From: Liolophura sinensis | Taxonomy: Eukaryota > Mollusca > Polyplacophora > Chitonida > Chitonidae | Direction: 5' to 3' | NCBI RefSeq assembly: GCF_032854445.1 | Contig: NW_027018188.1 | Coordinates: forward strand, 1-62,024 | DNA length: 62,024 nucleotides | Part shown: piece by piece, positions 15,101 through 27,795 of the stretch | Numbering within the stretch: the stretch's first letter is position 1 | How the letters are laid out: each line of letters opens with the position of its first letter | Translations under genes and position numbers: made by a program | Notes under the pieces: generated by a model | The model's database searches: none | The model's input: the letters and a program-made list of their open reading frames with translations, nothing else | What the model was told of the DNA's origin: nothing

Positions 15101-15391
15101 TTCTGGGCTACCGAAGGGCACATAACTTATAGTCAAAAGTTGAATATAGTAATGACCAGTCGCGATTGTACAGAGTACAGTGTAGCCGATTTCAATTAAC
15201 AAAAAGACCAGGTAAAAATGCAAAAGTGGAAAAACTGTTCCAGTGCTGCTGGTAAGAGGCTAATCCGACGTATTTTGTGACGAGAAATCGAATGGTGCAA
15301 ACCGCGTTGCTCTCCGACCAATACTTTTGGCTGTAGTGACAATTGAATGATCATTGATGTCATAATCACGTGCCCAGCAACGGCTCTTACT
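12140..15391. repeat. Six-unit higher-order repeat, copy 2
   Basis: Units at 12140, 12689, 13237, 13787, 14337 (short) and 14843, matching 8889-12139 at an offset of 3,251-3,252 bp. The unit at 13237 has been replaced by one resembling 8889 and 12140: it carries CAGAGTGTATC and the TTCATGTGGGTCTG stretch, which the third unit of copy 1 lacks. This suggests local conversion or unequal exchange after the block duplicated. Confidence 0.85.
14337..14842. repeat. Short unit F1
   Basis: 506 bp, both deletions, partner of 11085-11590 in the six-unit repeat. AAAGACTTGACG replaces the usual AAAGATTTGACG. Confidence 0.9.
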
Positions 15392-16488
15392 CCATGGAAA
15401 CCAGGAAAATTTGCAATTTTTCAACAGCTGCCGATGCCTGGCCCAATTCCGCATCTTTTGGCACCTTATTCATGTGGGTCTATTGTCAGTTGTACTTTTT
15501 ACAGCAGACTGTATCAAGTACCTTGTGATTTTTATGTACAAAAGGTGTGGTTTTTCTACACGTAAATAAAGACATTGAGATTGTCTTGCACTTAGAAGTA
15601 ACACAATTGCTGGGTGAGTTAAATGGGCTTAGCCCAAAGATTTGACGTCTTCTGGGCTACCGAAGGGCACATAACTTATATTCCAAAGTTGAATATAGTA
15701 ATGACCAGTCGCGATTGTACAGAGTACAGTGTAGCCGATTTCAATTAACAAAAAGACCAGGTAAAAATGCAAAAGTGGAAAAACTGTTCCAGTGCTGCTG
15801 GTAAGAGGCTAATCCGACGTATTTTGTGACGAGAAATCGAATGGTGCAAACCGCGTTGCTCTCCGACCAATACTTTTGGCTGTAGTGACAATTGAATGAT
15901 CATTGATGTCATAATCACGTGCCCAGCAACGTCTCTTACTCCATGGAAACCAGGGAAATTTGCAATTTTTCAACAGCTGCCGATGCCTGGCTCAATTCCC
16001 CATCTTTTGGCACCTTACTGAAGTGGGTCAGTGTTCAGTTGTACTTTTTACAGCAGACTGTATCAAGTACCTTGTGTTTTTCACGTACAAATGGTGTGGT
16101 TTTTCTACACGTAGATAAAGACATTGAGATTGTCTTGCACTTAGAAGTAACGCAATTGCTGGGTGAGTTAAATGGGCTTGGCCCAAAGATTTGTCGTCTT
16201 CTGGGCTACCGAAGGGCACATAACTTATAGTCAAAAGTTGAATATAGTAATGACCAGTAGCGATTGTACAGAGTACAGTGTAGCCGATTTCAATTAACAA
16301 AAGACCAGGCAAAAATGCAAAGGTGGAAAAAATGTTCCAGTGCTGCTGGTAAGAGGCTAATCCGACGTATTTTGTGACGAGAAATCGAATGGTGCAAACC
16401 GCGTTGCTCTCCGATCAATACTTTTGGCTGTAGTGACAATTGAATGATCATTGATGTCATAATCACGTGCCCAGCAACGGCTCTTACT

Positions 16489-16995
16489 CCATGGAAACCA
16501 GGGAAATTTGCAATTTTTCAACAGCTGCCGATGCCTGGCTCAATTCCGCATCTTTTGGCACCTTACTGAAGTGGGTCAGTGTTAAGTTGTACTTTTTACA
16601 GCACAAATGGTGTGGCTTTTCTACACGTAGATAAAGACATTGAGATTGTCTTCGACTTAGAAGTAAGGCAATTGCTGGGTGAGTTTAAATGGGCTTAGCC
16701 CAAAGATTTGACGTCTTCTGGGCTACCGACATATAGTCAAAAGTTGAATATAATAATGACTTGTCGCGATGGTACATAGTACAGTGTAGCCGATTTCAAG
16801 TAACAAAAACACCAGGCAAAAATGCAAAAGTGGAAAAACTGTTCCAGTGCTGCTCGTAAGAGGATAATCCGACGTATTTTGTGACGACAAATCGAATGGT
16901 GCAAACCGCGTTGCTCTCCGACCAATACTTTTGGCTGTAGCGACAATTTAATGATCATTTATGTCATAATCACGTGCCCATCAACGGCTCTTACT
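16489..16995. repeat. Short unit F1
   Basis: 507 bp because of an extra T in GAGTTTAAATGG near 16683. Both deletions present. Carries GCTCGTAAGAGGATAATCC. Not preceded by an E unit. Confidence 0.9.
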
Positions 16996-18092
16996 CCATG
17001 GAAACCAGGGATATTTGCAATTTTTTAACAGCTGCCGATGCCTGGCTAAATTCCGCATCTTTTGGCACCTTATAAATGTGGGTCAGTGTTAAGTTGTACT
17101 TTTTACAGCAGACTGTATCAAGTACCTTGTGTTTTTCACGTACAAAAGGTGTGGTTTTTCTACACGTAGATAAAGACATTGAGATTGTCTTGCACTTAGA
17201 AGTAAGGCAATTGCTGGGTGAGTTAAATGGGCTTGGCCCAAAGATTTGTCGTCTTCTGGGCTACCGAAGGGCACATAACTTATAGTCAAAAGTTGAATAT
17301 AGTAATGACCAGTAGCGATTGTACAGAGTACAGTGTAGCCGATTTCAATTAACAAAAGACCAGGCAAAGATGCAAAGGTGGAAAAAATGTTCCAGTGCTG
17401 CTGGTAAGAGGCTAATCCGACGTATTTTGTGACGAGAAATCGAATGGTGCAAACCGCGTTGCTCTCCGATCAATACTTTTGGCTGTAGCGACAATTGAAT
17501 GATCATTGATGTCATAATCACGTGCCCAGCAACGTCTCTTACTCCATGGAAACTAGGGAAATTTGCAATTTTTCAACAGCTGCCGATGCCTGGCTCAATT
17601 TTCCATCTTTTGGCACCTTACTGAAGTGGGTCAGTGTTCAGTTGTACTTTTTACAGCAGACTGTATCAAGTACCTTGTGTTTTTTATGTAGAAATGGTGT
17701 GGTTTTTCTACACGTAGATAAAGACATTGAGATTGTCTTCGACTTAGAAGTAGGGCAATTGCTGGGTGAGTAAAATGGGCTGAGCCCAAAGATTTGAGGT
17801 CTTCTGGGCTACCGAAGGGCACATAACATATAGTCAAAAGTTGAATATAATAATGACCAGTCGCGATTGTACAGAGTACAGTGTAGCCGATTTCAATTAA
17901 CAAAAAGACCAGGCAAAAATGCAAAAGTGGAAAAATTGTTCCAGTGCTGCTGGTAAGAGGCTAATCCGACGTATTTTGTGACGAGAAATCGAATGGTGCA
18001 AACCGCGTTGCTCTCCGACCAATACTTTTGGCTGTAGTGACAATTGAATGATCATTGATGTCATAATCACGTGCGTAGCAACGGCTCTTACT

Positions 18093-18630
18093 CCATGGAA
18101 ACCAGGGAAATTTGCAATTTTTCAACAGCTGCCGATGCCTGGCTCAATTCCGCATCTTTTGGCACCTTACTGAAGTGGGTCAGTGTTCAGTTGTACTTTT
18201 TACAGCAGACTGTATCAAGTACCTTGTGTTTTTCATGTACAAGTGGTGTGGTTTTTCTACACGTAGATAAAGACATTGAGATTGTCTTCGACTTAGAAGT
18301 AAGGCAATTGCTGGGTGAGTTAAATGGGCTTAGCCCAAATATTTGACGTCTTCTGGGCTACCGACATATAGTCAAAAGTTGAATATAGTAATGACCAGTC
18401 GCGATTGTACAGAGTACAGTGTAGCCGGTTTCAATTAACAAAAAGACCAGGCAAAAATGCAAAAGTGGAAAAACTGTTCCAGTGCTACTAGTAAGAGGCT
18501 AATCCGACGTATTTTGTGACGAGAATGTAAATGGTGCAATCCGCGTTGCTCTCCGACCAATACGTTTGGCTTTAGCGACAAATGAATGATCATTGATGTC
18601 ATAATCACGTGCCCAGCAACGGCTCTTACT
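18093..18630. repeat. Intermediate unit (11-bp deletion only)
   Basis: 538 bp. CTACCGACATATAG shows the 11-bp deletion while the dyad region is intact. Marker CATGTACAAGTGG. Right end carries GAGAATGTAAATGG and CAATACGTTTGGC. Confidence 0.88.
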
Positions 18631-19185
18631 CCATGGAAACCAGGGAAATTTGCAATTTTTCAACAGCTGCCGATGCCTGGCTCAATTCCGCATCTTTTGG
18701 CCACCTTACTGAAGTGGGATCAGTGTTCAGTTGTACTTTTTTCAGGCAGACTGTATCAAGTACCTTGTGTTTTTCACGTACAAAAGGTGTGGTTTTTTCT
18801 ACACGTAGATAAAGACATTGAGATTGTCTTGCACTTAGAAGTAAGGCAATTGCTGGGTGAGTTAAATGGGCTTGGCCCAAAGATTTTGTCGTCTTCTGGG
18901 CTACCGAAGGGCACATAACTTATAGTCAAAAGTTGAATATAGTAATGACCAGTTGCGATTGTACAGAGTACAGTGTAGTCGATTTCAATTAACAAAAAGA
19001 CCAGGCAAAAATGCAAAAGTGGAAAAACTGTTCCAGTGCTACTAGTAAGAGGCTAATCCGACGTATTTTGTGGCGAGAAATCGAATGGTGCAATGCGCGT
19101 TGCTCTCCAACCAATACTTTTGGCTGTAGCGACAATTGAATGATCATTGCTGTCATAATCACGTTGCGTAGCAACGGCTCTTACT

Positions 19186-19692
19186 CCATGGAAACCAGGG
19201 AAATTTGCCAATTTTCAACAGCTGCCGATGCCTGGCTCAATTCCGCATCTTTTGGCACCTTACTGAAGTGGGTCAGTGTTAAGTTGTACTTTTTACAGCA
19301 CAAATGGTGTGCTTTTCTACACGTAGATAAAGACATTGAGATTGTCTTCGACTTAGAAGTAAGGCAATTGCTGGGTGAGTTAAATGGGCTTAGCCCAAAG
19401 ATTTGACGTCTTCTGGGCTACCGACATATAGTCAAAAGTTGAATATAGTAATGACTTGTCGCGATGGTACATAGTACAGTGTAGCCGATTTCAAGTAACA
19501 AAAACACCAGGCAAAAATGCAAAAGTGGAAAAAACTGTTCCAGTGCTGCTGGTAAGAGGCTAATCCGACGTATTTTGTGACGACAAATCCGAATGGTGCA
19601 AACCGCGTTGCTCTCCGACCAATACTTTTGCTTGTAGCGACAATTTAATGATCATTTATGTCATAATCACGTGCCCAGCAACGGCTCTTACT
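19186..19692. repeat. Short unit F1
   Basis: 507 bp, both deletions. One G missing in GTGTGCTTTTC near 19310 and extra bases at GGAAAAAACTG and AAATCCGAATGG. Preceded by an E unit. Confidence 0.88.
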
Positions 19693-20241
19693 CCATGGAA
19701 ACCAGGGAAATTTGCAATTTTTCAACAGCTGCCGATGACTGGCTCAATTCCCCATCTTTTGGCACCTTACTGAAGTGGGTCGTGTTCAGTTGTACTTTTT
19801 ACAGCAGACTGTATCAAGTACCTTGTGTTTTTCACGTACAAAAGGTGTGGTTTTTCTACACGTAGATAAAGACATTGAGATTGTCTTCCACTTAGAAGTA
19901 AGGCAATTGCTGGGTGAGTTAAATGGCTTGGCCCAAAGATTTGTCGTCTTCTGGGGCTACCGAAGGGCACATAACTTATAGTCAAAAGTTGAATATAGTA
20001 ATGACCAGTAGCGATTGTACAGAGTAGAGTGTAGCCGATTTCAATTAACAAAAGACCAGGCAAAAATGCAAAGGTGGAAAAAGTGTTCCAGTGCTGCTGG
20101 TAAGAGGCTAATCCGACGTATTTTTGTGACGAGAAATCGAATGGTGCAAACCGCGTTGCTCTCCGATCAATACTTTTGGCTGTAGTGACAATTGAATGAT
20201 CATTGATGTCATAATCACGTGCCCAGCAACGGCATCTTACT

Positions 20242-20747
20242 CCATGGAAACCAGGGAAATTTGCAATTTTTCAACAGCTGCCGATGCCTGGCTCAATTCC
20301 GCATCTTTTGGCACCTTACTGAAGTGGGTCAGTGTTAAGTTGTACTTTTTACAGCACAAATGGTGTGGCTTTTCTACACGTAGATAAAGACATTGAGATT
20401 GTCTTCGACTTAGAAGTAAGGCAATTGCTGGGTGAGTTAAATGGGCTTAGCCCAAAGATTTGACGTCTTCTGGGCTACCGACATATAGTCAAAAGTTGAA
20501 TATAATAATGACTTGTCGCGATGGTACATAGTACAGTGTAGCCGATTTCAAGTAACAAAAACACCAGGCAAAAATGCAAAAGTGGAAAAACTGTTCCAGT
20601 GCTGCTCGTAAGAGGCTAATCCGACGTATTTTGTGACGACAAATCGAATGGTGCAAACCGCGTTGCTCTCCGACCAATACTTTTGGCTGTAGCGACAATT
20701 TAATGATCATTTATGTCATAATCACGTGCCCATCAACGGCTCTTACT
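20242..20747. repeat. Short unit F1
   Basis: 506 bp, both deletions, partner of 16489 (shares GCTCGTAAGAGG). Confidence 0.9.
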
Positions 20748-21837
20748 CCATGGAAACCAGGGATATTTGCAATTTTTAACAGCTGCCGATGCCTGGCTAA
20801 ATTCCGCATCTTTGGCACCTTATAAATGTGGGTCAGTGTTAAGTTGTACTTTTTACAGCAGACTGTATCAAGTACCGTTGTGTTTTTCACGTACAAAAGG
20901 TGTGGTTTTTCTACACGTAGATAAAGACATTGAGATTGTCTTGCACTTAGAAGTAAGGCAATTGCTGGGTGAGTTAAATGGGCTTGGCCCAAAGATTTGT
21001 CGTCTTCAGGGCTACCGAAGGGCACATAACTTATAGTCAAAAGTTGAATATAGTAATGACCAGTAGCGATTGTACAGAGTACAGTGTAGCCGATTTCAAT
21101 TAACAAAAGACCAGGCAAAGATGCAAAGGTGGAAAAAATGTTCCAGTGCTGCTGGTAAGAGGCTAATCCGACGTATTTTGTGACGAGAAATCGAATGGTG
21201 CAAACCGCGTTGCTCTCCGATCAATACTTTTGGCTGTAAGCGACAATTGAATGATCATTGATGTCATAATCACGTGCCCAGCAACGTCTCTTACTCCATG
21301 GAAACTAGGGAAATTTGCAATTTTTCAACAGCTGCCGATTGCCTGGCTCAATTTTCCATCTTTTGGCACCTTACTGAAGTGGGTCAGTGTTCAGTTGTAC
21401 TTTTTACAGCAGACTGTATCAAGTACCTTGTGTTTTTTATGTAGAAATGGTGTGGTTTTTCTACACGTAGATAAAGACATTGAGATTGTCTTCGACTTAG
21501 AAGTAGGGCAATTGCTGGGTGAGTAAAATGGGCTGAGCCCAAAGATTTGAGGTCTTCTGGGCTACCGAAGGGCACATAACATATAGTCAAAAGTTGAATA
21601 TAATAATGACCAGTCGCGATTGTACAGAGTACAGTGTAGCCGACAAAAAAGACCAGGCAAAAATGCAAAAGTGGAAAAATTGTTCCAGTGCTGCTGGTAA
21701 GAGGCTAATCCGACGTATTTTTGTGACGAGAAATCGAATGGTGCAAACCGCGTTGCTCTCCGACCAATACTTTTGGCTGTAGTGACAATTGAATGATCAT
21801 TGATGTCATAATCACGTGCGTAGCAACGGCTCTTACT

Positions 21838-22382
21838 CCATGGAAACCAGGGAAATTTGCAATTTTTTCAACAGCTGCCGATGCCTGGCTCAATTCCGCA
21901 TCTTTTGGCACCTTACTGAAGTGGGTCAGTGTTCAGTTGTACTTTTTACAGCAGACTGTATCAAGTACCTTGTGTTTTTCATGTACAAGTGGTGTGGTTT
22001 TTCTACACGTAGATAAAGACATTGAGATTGTCTTCGACTTAGAAGTAAGTGCAATTGCTGGGTGAGGTTAAATGGGCTTAGCCCAAATATTTGACGTCTT
22101 CTGGGCTTACCGACATATAGTCAAAAGTTGAATATAGTAATGGACCAGTCGCGATTGTACAGAGTACAGTGTAGCCGGTTTCAATTAACAAAAAGACCAG
22201 GCAAAAATGCAAAAGTGGAAAAACTGTTCCAGTGCTACTAGTAAGAGGCTAATCCGACGTATTTTGTGACGAGAATGTAAATGGTGCAATCCGCGTTGCC
22301 TCTCCGACCAATACGTTTGGCTTTAGCGACAAATGAATGATCATTGATGTCATAATCACGTGCCCAGCAACTGGCTCTTACT
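21838..22382. repeat. Intermediate unit (11-bp deletion only)
   Basis: 545 bp: the same type as 18093 with about seven extra single bases (TTTTTTCAAC, AAGTGCAATT, GAGGTTAAATGG, GGCTTACCG, AATGGACC, GCCTCTCC, CAACTGGCTC). Confidence 0.85.
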
Positions 22383-22933
22383 CCATGGAAACCAGGGAAA
22401 TTTGCAATTTTTCAACAGCTGCCGATGCCTGGCTCAATTCCGCATCTTTTGGCACCTTACTGAAGTGGATCAGTGTTCAGTTGTACTTTTTCAGCAGACT
22501 GTATCAAGTACCTTGTGTTTTTCACGTACAAAAGGTGTGGTTTTTCTACACGTAGATAAAGACATTGAGATTGTCTTGCACTTAGAAGTAAGGCAATTGC
22601 TGGGTGAGTTAAATGGGCTTGGCCCAAAAGATTTGTCGTCTTCTGGGCTACCGAAGGGCACATAACTTATAGTCAAAAGTTGAATATAGTAATGACCAGT
22701 TGCGATTGTACAGAGTACAGTGTAGTCGATTTCAATTAACAAAAAGACCAGGCAAAAATGCAAAAGTGGAAAAACTGTTCCAGTGCTACTAGTAAGAGGC
22801 CTAATCCGACGTATTTTGTGGCGAGAAATCGAATGGTGCAATGCGCGTTGCTCTCCAACCAATACTTTTGGCTGTAGCGACAATTGAATGATCATTTGCT
22901 GTCATAATCACGTGCGTAGCAACGGCTCTTACT

Positions 22934-23441
22934 CCATGGAAACCAGGGAAATTTGCCAATTTTCAACAGCTGCCGATGCCTGGCTCAATTCCGCATCTTT
23001 TGGCACCTTACTGAAGTGGGTCAGTGTTAAGTTGTACTTTTTACAGCACAAATGGTGGTGGGCTTTTCTACACGTAGATAAAGACATTGAGATTGTCTTC
23101 GACTTAGAAGTAAGGCAATTGCTGGGTGAGTTACATGGCTTAGCCAAAGATTTGACGTCTTCTGGGCTACCGACATATAGTCAAAAGTTGAATATAGTAA
23201 TGACTTGTCGCGATGGTTCATAGTACAGTGTAGCCCGATTTCAAGTAACAAAAACACCAGGCAAAAATGCAAAAGTGGAAAAACTGTTCCAGGTGCTGCT
23301 GGTAAGAGGCTAATCCGACGTATTTTGTGACGACAAATCGAATGGTGCAAACCGCGTTGCTCTCCGACCAATACTTTTGGCTGTAGCGACAATTTAATGA
23401 TCATTTATGTCATAATCACGTGCCCAGCAACGGCTCTTACT
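22934..23441. repeat. Short unit F1
   Basis: 508 bp, both deletions. Extra bases at GGTGGTGGGC and CCAGGTGCTG; GTTACATGGCTTAGCC is shortened. Partner of 19186. Confidence 0.88.
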
Positions 23442-25089
23442 CCATGGAAACCAGGGAAATTTGCAATTTTTCAACAGCTGCCGATGACTGGCTCAATTCC
23501 CCATCTTTTGGCACCTTACTGAAGTGGGTCAGTGTTCAGTTGTACTTTTACAGCAGACTGTATCAAGTACCTTGTGTTTTTCACGTACAAAAGGTGTGGT
23601 TTTTCTACACGTAGATAAAGACATTGAGATTGTCTTCACTTAGAAGTAAGGCAATTGCTGGGTGAGTTAAATGGGCTTGGCCCAAAGATTTGTCGTCTTC
23701 TGGGCTACCGAAGGGCACATAACTTATAGTCAAAAGTTGAATATAGTAATGACCAGTAGCGATTGTACAGAGTAGAGTGTAGCCGATTTCAATTAACAAA
23801 AGACCAGGCAAAAATGCAAAGGTGGAAAAAATGTTCCAGTGCTGCTGGTAAGAGGCTAATCCGACGTAATTTTGTGACGAGAAATCGAATGGTGCAAACC
23901 GCGTTACTCTCCGATCAATACTTTTGGCTGTAGTGACAATTGAATGATCATTGATGTCATAATCACGTGCCCAGCAACGGCTCTTACTCCATGGAAACCA
24001 GGGATATTTGCATTTTTCAACAGCTGCCGATGCCTGGCTCAATTCCCCATCTTTTGGCACCTTACTGAAGTGGGTCAGTGTTCAGTAGTACTTTTTACAG
24101 CAGACTGTATCAAGTACCTTGTGTTTTTCATGTACAAAAGGTGTGGTTTTTCTACACGTAGATAAAGACATTGAGATTGTCTTGCACTTAGAAGTAAGGC
24201 AATTGCCTGGGTGAGTTAAATGGGCTTGGCCCAAAGATTTCAGGTCTTCTGGGCTACCGAAGGGCACATAACTTATAGTCAAAAGTTGAATATAGTAATG
24301 ACCAGTCGCGATTGTACAGAGTACAGTGTAGCCGGTTTCAATTAACAAAAAGACCAGGCAAAAATGCAAAAGTGGAAAAACTGTTCCAGTGCAACTTGTA
24401 AGAGGCCTAATCCGACGTATTTTGTGACGAGAAATCGAATGGTGCAAACCGCGTTGCTCTCCGACCCAATACTTTTGGCTGTAGTGACAATTGAATGATC
24501 ATTTATGTCCATAATCACGTGCCCAGCAACGGCTCTTACTCCATGGAAACCAGGGAAATTTGCAATTTTTCAACAGCTGCCGATGCTGGCTCAATTCCCC
24601 ATCTTTTGGCACCTTACTGAAGTGGATCAGTGTTCAGTTGTACTTTTTTCAGCAGACTGTATCAAGTACCTTGTGTTTTTCACGTACAAATGGTATGGTT
24701 TTTCTACACGTAGATAAAGAACATGAGATTGTCTTGCACTTAGAAGTAAGGCAATTGCTGGGTGAGTTAAATGGGCTTGGCCCAAAGATTTGTCGTCTTC
24801 TGGGCTACCGAAGGGCACATAACTTATAGTCAAAAGTTGAATATAGTAATGACCAGTTGCGATTGTACAGAGTACAGTGTAGTCGATTTCAATTAACAAA
24901 AAGACCAGGCAAAAATGCAAAAGTGGAAAAAACTGTTCCAGTGCTACTAGTAGAGGCTAATCCGACGTATTTTGTGGCGAGAAATCGAATGGTGCAATGC
25001 CGCGTTGCTCTCCGACCAATACTTTTGGCTGTAGCGACAATTGAATGATCATTGCTGTCATAATCACGTGCGTAGCAACGGCTCTTACT

Positions 25090-25597
25090 CCATGGAAACC
25101 AGGGAAATTTGCCAATTTTCAACAGCTGCCGATGCCTGGCTCAATTCCGCATCTTTTGGCACCTTACTGAAGTGGGTCAGTGTTCAGTTGTACTTTTTAC
25201 AGCACAAATGGTGTGGCTTTTCTACACGTAGATAAAGACATTGAGATTGTCTTCGACTTAGAAGTAAGGCAATTGCTGGGTGAGTTAAATGGGCTTAGCC
25301 CAAAGATTTGACGTCTTCTGGGCTACCGGACATATAGTCAAAAGTTTAATATAGTAATGACTTGTCGCGATGGTACATAGTACAGTGTAGCCGATTTCAA
25401 GTAACAAAAACACCAGGCAAAAATGCAAAAGTGGAAAAACTGTTCCAGTGCTGCTGGTAAGAGGCTAATCCGACGTATTTTGTGACGACAAATCGAATGG
25501 TGCAAACCGCGTTGCTCTCCGACCAATACTTTTGGCTGTAGCGACAATTTAATGATCATTTATGTCATAATCACGTGCCCAGCAACGGCTCTTACTC
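25090..25597. repeat. Short unit F1
   Basis: 508 bp, both deletions, with an extra G in CTACCGGACATATAG and an extra C before the next landmark. Partner of 39154-39659. Confidence 0.88.
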
Positions 25598-26778
25598 CCA
25601 TGGAAACCAGGGATATTTGCAATTTTTCAACAGCTGCCGATGCCTGGCTAAATTCCGCATCTTTTGGCACCTTATAAATGTGGGTCAGTGTTAAGTTTGT
25701 ACTTTTTACAGCAGACTGTATCAAGTACCTTGTGTTTTTCACGTACAAAAGGTGTGGTTTTTCTACACGTAGATAAAGACATTGAGATTGTCTTGCACTT
25801 AGAAGTAAGGCAATTGCTGGGTGAGTTAAATGGGCTCTGGCCCAAAGATTTCAGGTCTTCTGGGCTACCGCAAGGGCACATAACTTATAGTCAAAAGTTG
25901 AATATAGTAATGACCAGTAGCGATTGTACAGAGTACAGTGTAGCCGATTTCAATTAACAAAAGACCAGGCAAAAAATGCAAAGGTGGAAAAAATGTTCCA
26001 GTGCTGCTGGTAAGAGGCTAATCCGACGTATTTTGTGACGAGAAATCGAATGGTGCAAACCGCGTTGCTCTCCGATCAATACTTTTGGCTGTAGCGACAA
26101 TTGAATGATCATTAATGTCATAATCACGTGCCCAGCAACGTCTCTTACTCCATGGAAACCAGGGAAATTTGCAATTTTTCAACAGCTGCCGATGCCTGGC
26201 TCAATTTTGCATCTTTTGGCACCTTACTGAAGTGGGTCAGTGTTCAGTTGTACTTTTTACAGCAGACTGTATCAAGTACCTTGTGTTTTTTATGTAGAAA
26301 TGGTGTGGTTTTTCCTACACATAGATAAAGACATTGAGATTGTCTTCGACTTAGAAGTAGGGCAATTGCTGGGTGAGTAAAATGGGCTGAGCCCAAAGAT
26401 TTCAGGTCTTCTGGGCTACCGAAGGGCACATAACATATAGTCAAAAGTTAAATATAATAATGACCAGTCGCGATTGTACAGAGTACAGTGTAGCCGATTT
26501 TCAATTAACAAAAAGACCAGGCAAAATTGCAAAAGTCGAAAAATTGTTCCAGTGCTGCTGGTAAGAGGCTAATCCGACGTATTTTGTGACGAGAAATCGA
26601 ATGGTGCAAACCGCGTTGCTCTCCGACCAATACTTTTGGCTGTAGTGACAATTGAATGATCATTGGATGTCATAATCACGTGCGTAGCAACGGCTCTTAC
26701 TCCATGGAAACCAGGGAAATTTGCAATTTTTCAACAGCTGCCGATGCCTGGCTCAATTCCGCATCTTTTGGCACCTTA

Positions 26779-26895
26779 TTCATGTGGGTCTATTGTCAGT
26801 TGTACTTTTTACAGCAGACTGTATCAAGTACCTTGTGATTTTTATGTACAAAAGGTGTGGTTTTTCTACACGTAAATAAAGACATTGAGATTGTC
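26779..26895. repeat. K-type tract embedded in an intermediate unit
   Basis: This unit should match 40757-41294 (14-kb partner). Between about 26779 and 26895 it instead carries TTCATGTGGGTCTATTG, TGATTTTTATGTAC and CGTAAATAAAG, the K-type pattern seen at 15.47-15.58, 28.93-29.04 and 37.03-37.14 kb. Both sides return to intermediate-unit sequence. About 115 bp long, consistent with a conversion tract. Confidence 0.7.
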
Positions 26896-27795
26896 TTCGA
26901 CTTAGAAGTAAGGCAATTGCTGGGTGAGTTAAATGGGCTTAGCCCAAAGATTTGACGTCTTCTGGGCTACCGACATATAGTCAAAAGTTGAATATAGTAA
27001 TGACCAGTCGCGATTTGTACAGAGTACAGTGTAGCCGGTTTTCAATTAACAAAAAGACCAGGCAAAAAATGTAAAAGTTGAAAAACTGTTCCAGTGCTAC
27101 TAGTAAGAGGCTAATCCGACGTATTTTTGTGACGAGAATGTAAATGGTGCAATCCGCGTTGCTCTCCGACCAATACGTTTGGCTTTAGCGACAAATGAAT
27201 GATCATTGATGTCATAATCACGTGCCCAGCAACGGCTCTTACTCCATGGAAACCAGGGAAATTTGCAATTTTTCAACAGCTGCCGATGCCTGGCTCAATT
27301 CCGCATCTTTTGGCACCTTACTGAAGTGGATCAGTGTTCAGTTGTACTTTTTTCAGCAGACTGTATCAAGTACCTTGTGTTTTTCACGTACAAAAGGTGT
27401 GGTTTTTTCTACACGTAGATAAAGACATTGAGATTGTCTTGCACTTAGAAGTAAGGCAATTGCTGGGTGAGTTAAATGGGCTTGGCCCAAAGATTTGTCG
27501 TCTTCTGGGCTACCGAAGGGCACATAACTTATAGTCAAAAGTTGAATATAGTAATGACCAGTTGCGATTGTACAGAGTACAGTGTAGTCGATTTCAATTA
27601 ACAAAAAGACCAGGCAAAAATTGCAAAAGTGGAAAAAACTGTTCCAGTGCTACTAGTAAGAGGCTAATCCGACGTATTTTGTGGCGAGAAATCGAATGGT
27701 GCAATGCGCGTTGCTCTCCAACCAATACTTTTGGCTGTAGCGACAATTGAATGATCATTGCTGTCATAATCACGTGCGTAGCAACGGCTCTTACT

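Larger units (their letters stand above)
16489..20241. repeat. Seven-unit higher-order repeat, copy 1
   Basis: Units at 16489 (short), 16996, 17544, 18093 (intermediate), 18631, 19186 (short) and 19693. The same order of variants follows 3,745-3,753 bp later. Linked private markers include ACGTGCCCATCAACGG (about 16976 and 20726), a TATGTAGAAATGG unit with an early GAGTAAAATGG (17544 and 21296), and GAGAATGTAAATGG with CAATACGTTTGGC after the intermediate unit. Confidence 0.85.
20242..23988. repeat. Seven-unit higher-order repeat, copy 2
   Basis: Units at 20242 (short), 20748, 21296, 21838 (intermediate), 22383, 22934 (short) and 23442, colinear with 16489-20241. The copy carries many one-base insertions absent from copy 1 and from the related block at 30.5-33.7 kb, for example GAGGTTAAATGG near 22065, GGGCTTACCG near 22104, AATGGACC near 22140 and GTTGCCTCTCC near 22296. 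It also has an 11-base gap near 21643. Confidence 0.85.
23989..27243. repeat. Block A of a 14.06-kb duplication, copy 1
   Basis: Units at 23989, 24541, 25090 (short), 25598, 26150 and 26702 correspond to 38053, 38604, 39154, 39660, 40208 and 40757, offsets 14,055-14,064. Shared oddities include TTCAGTAGTACTTT near 24083 and 38149, and CATTAATGTC near 26111 and 40169. Offsets drift because this copy carries several extra single bases. Its last unit contains an embedded foreign tract that its partner lacks. Confidence 0.82.
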
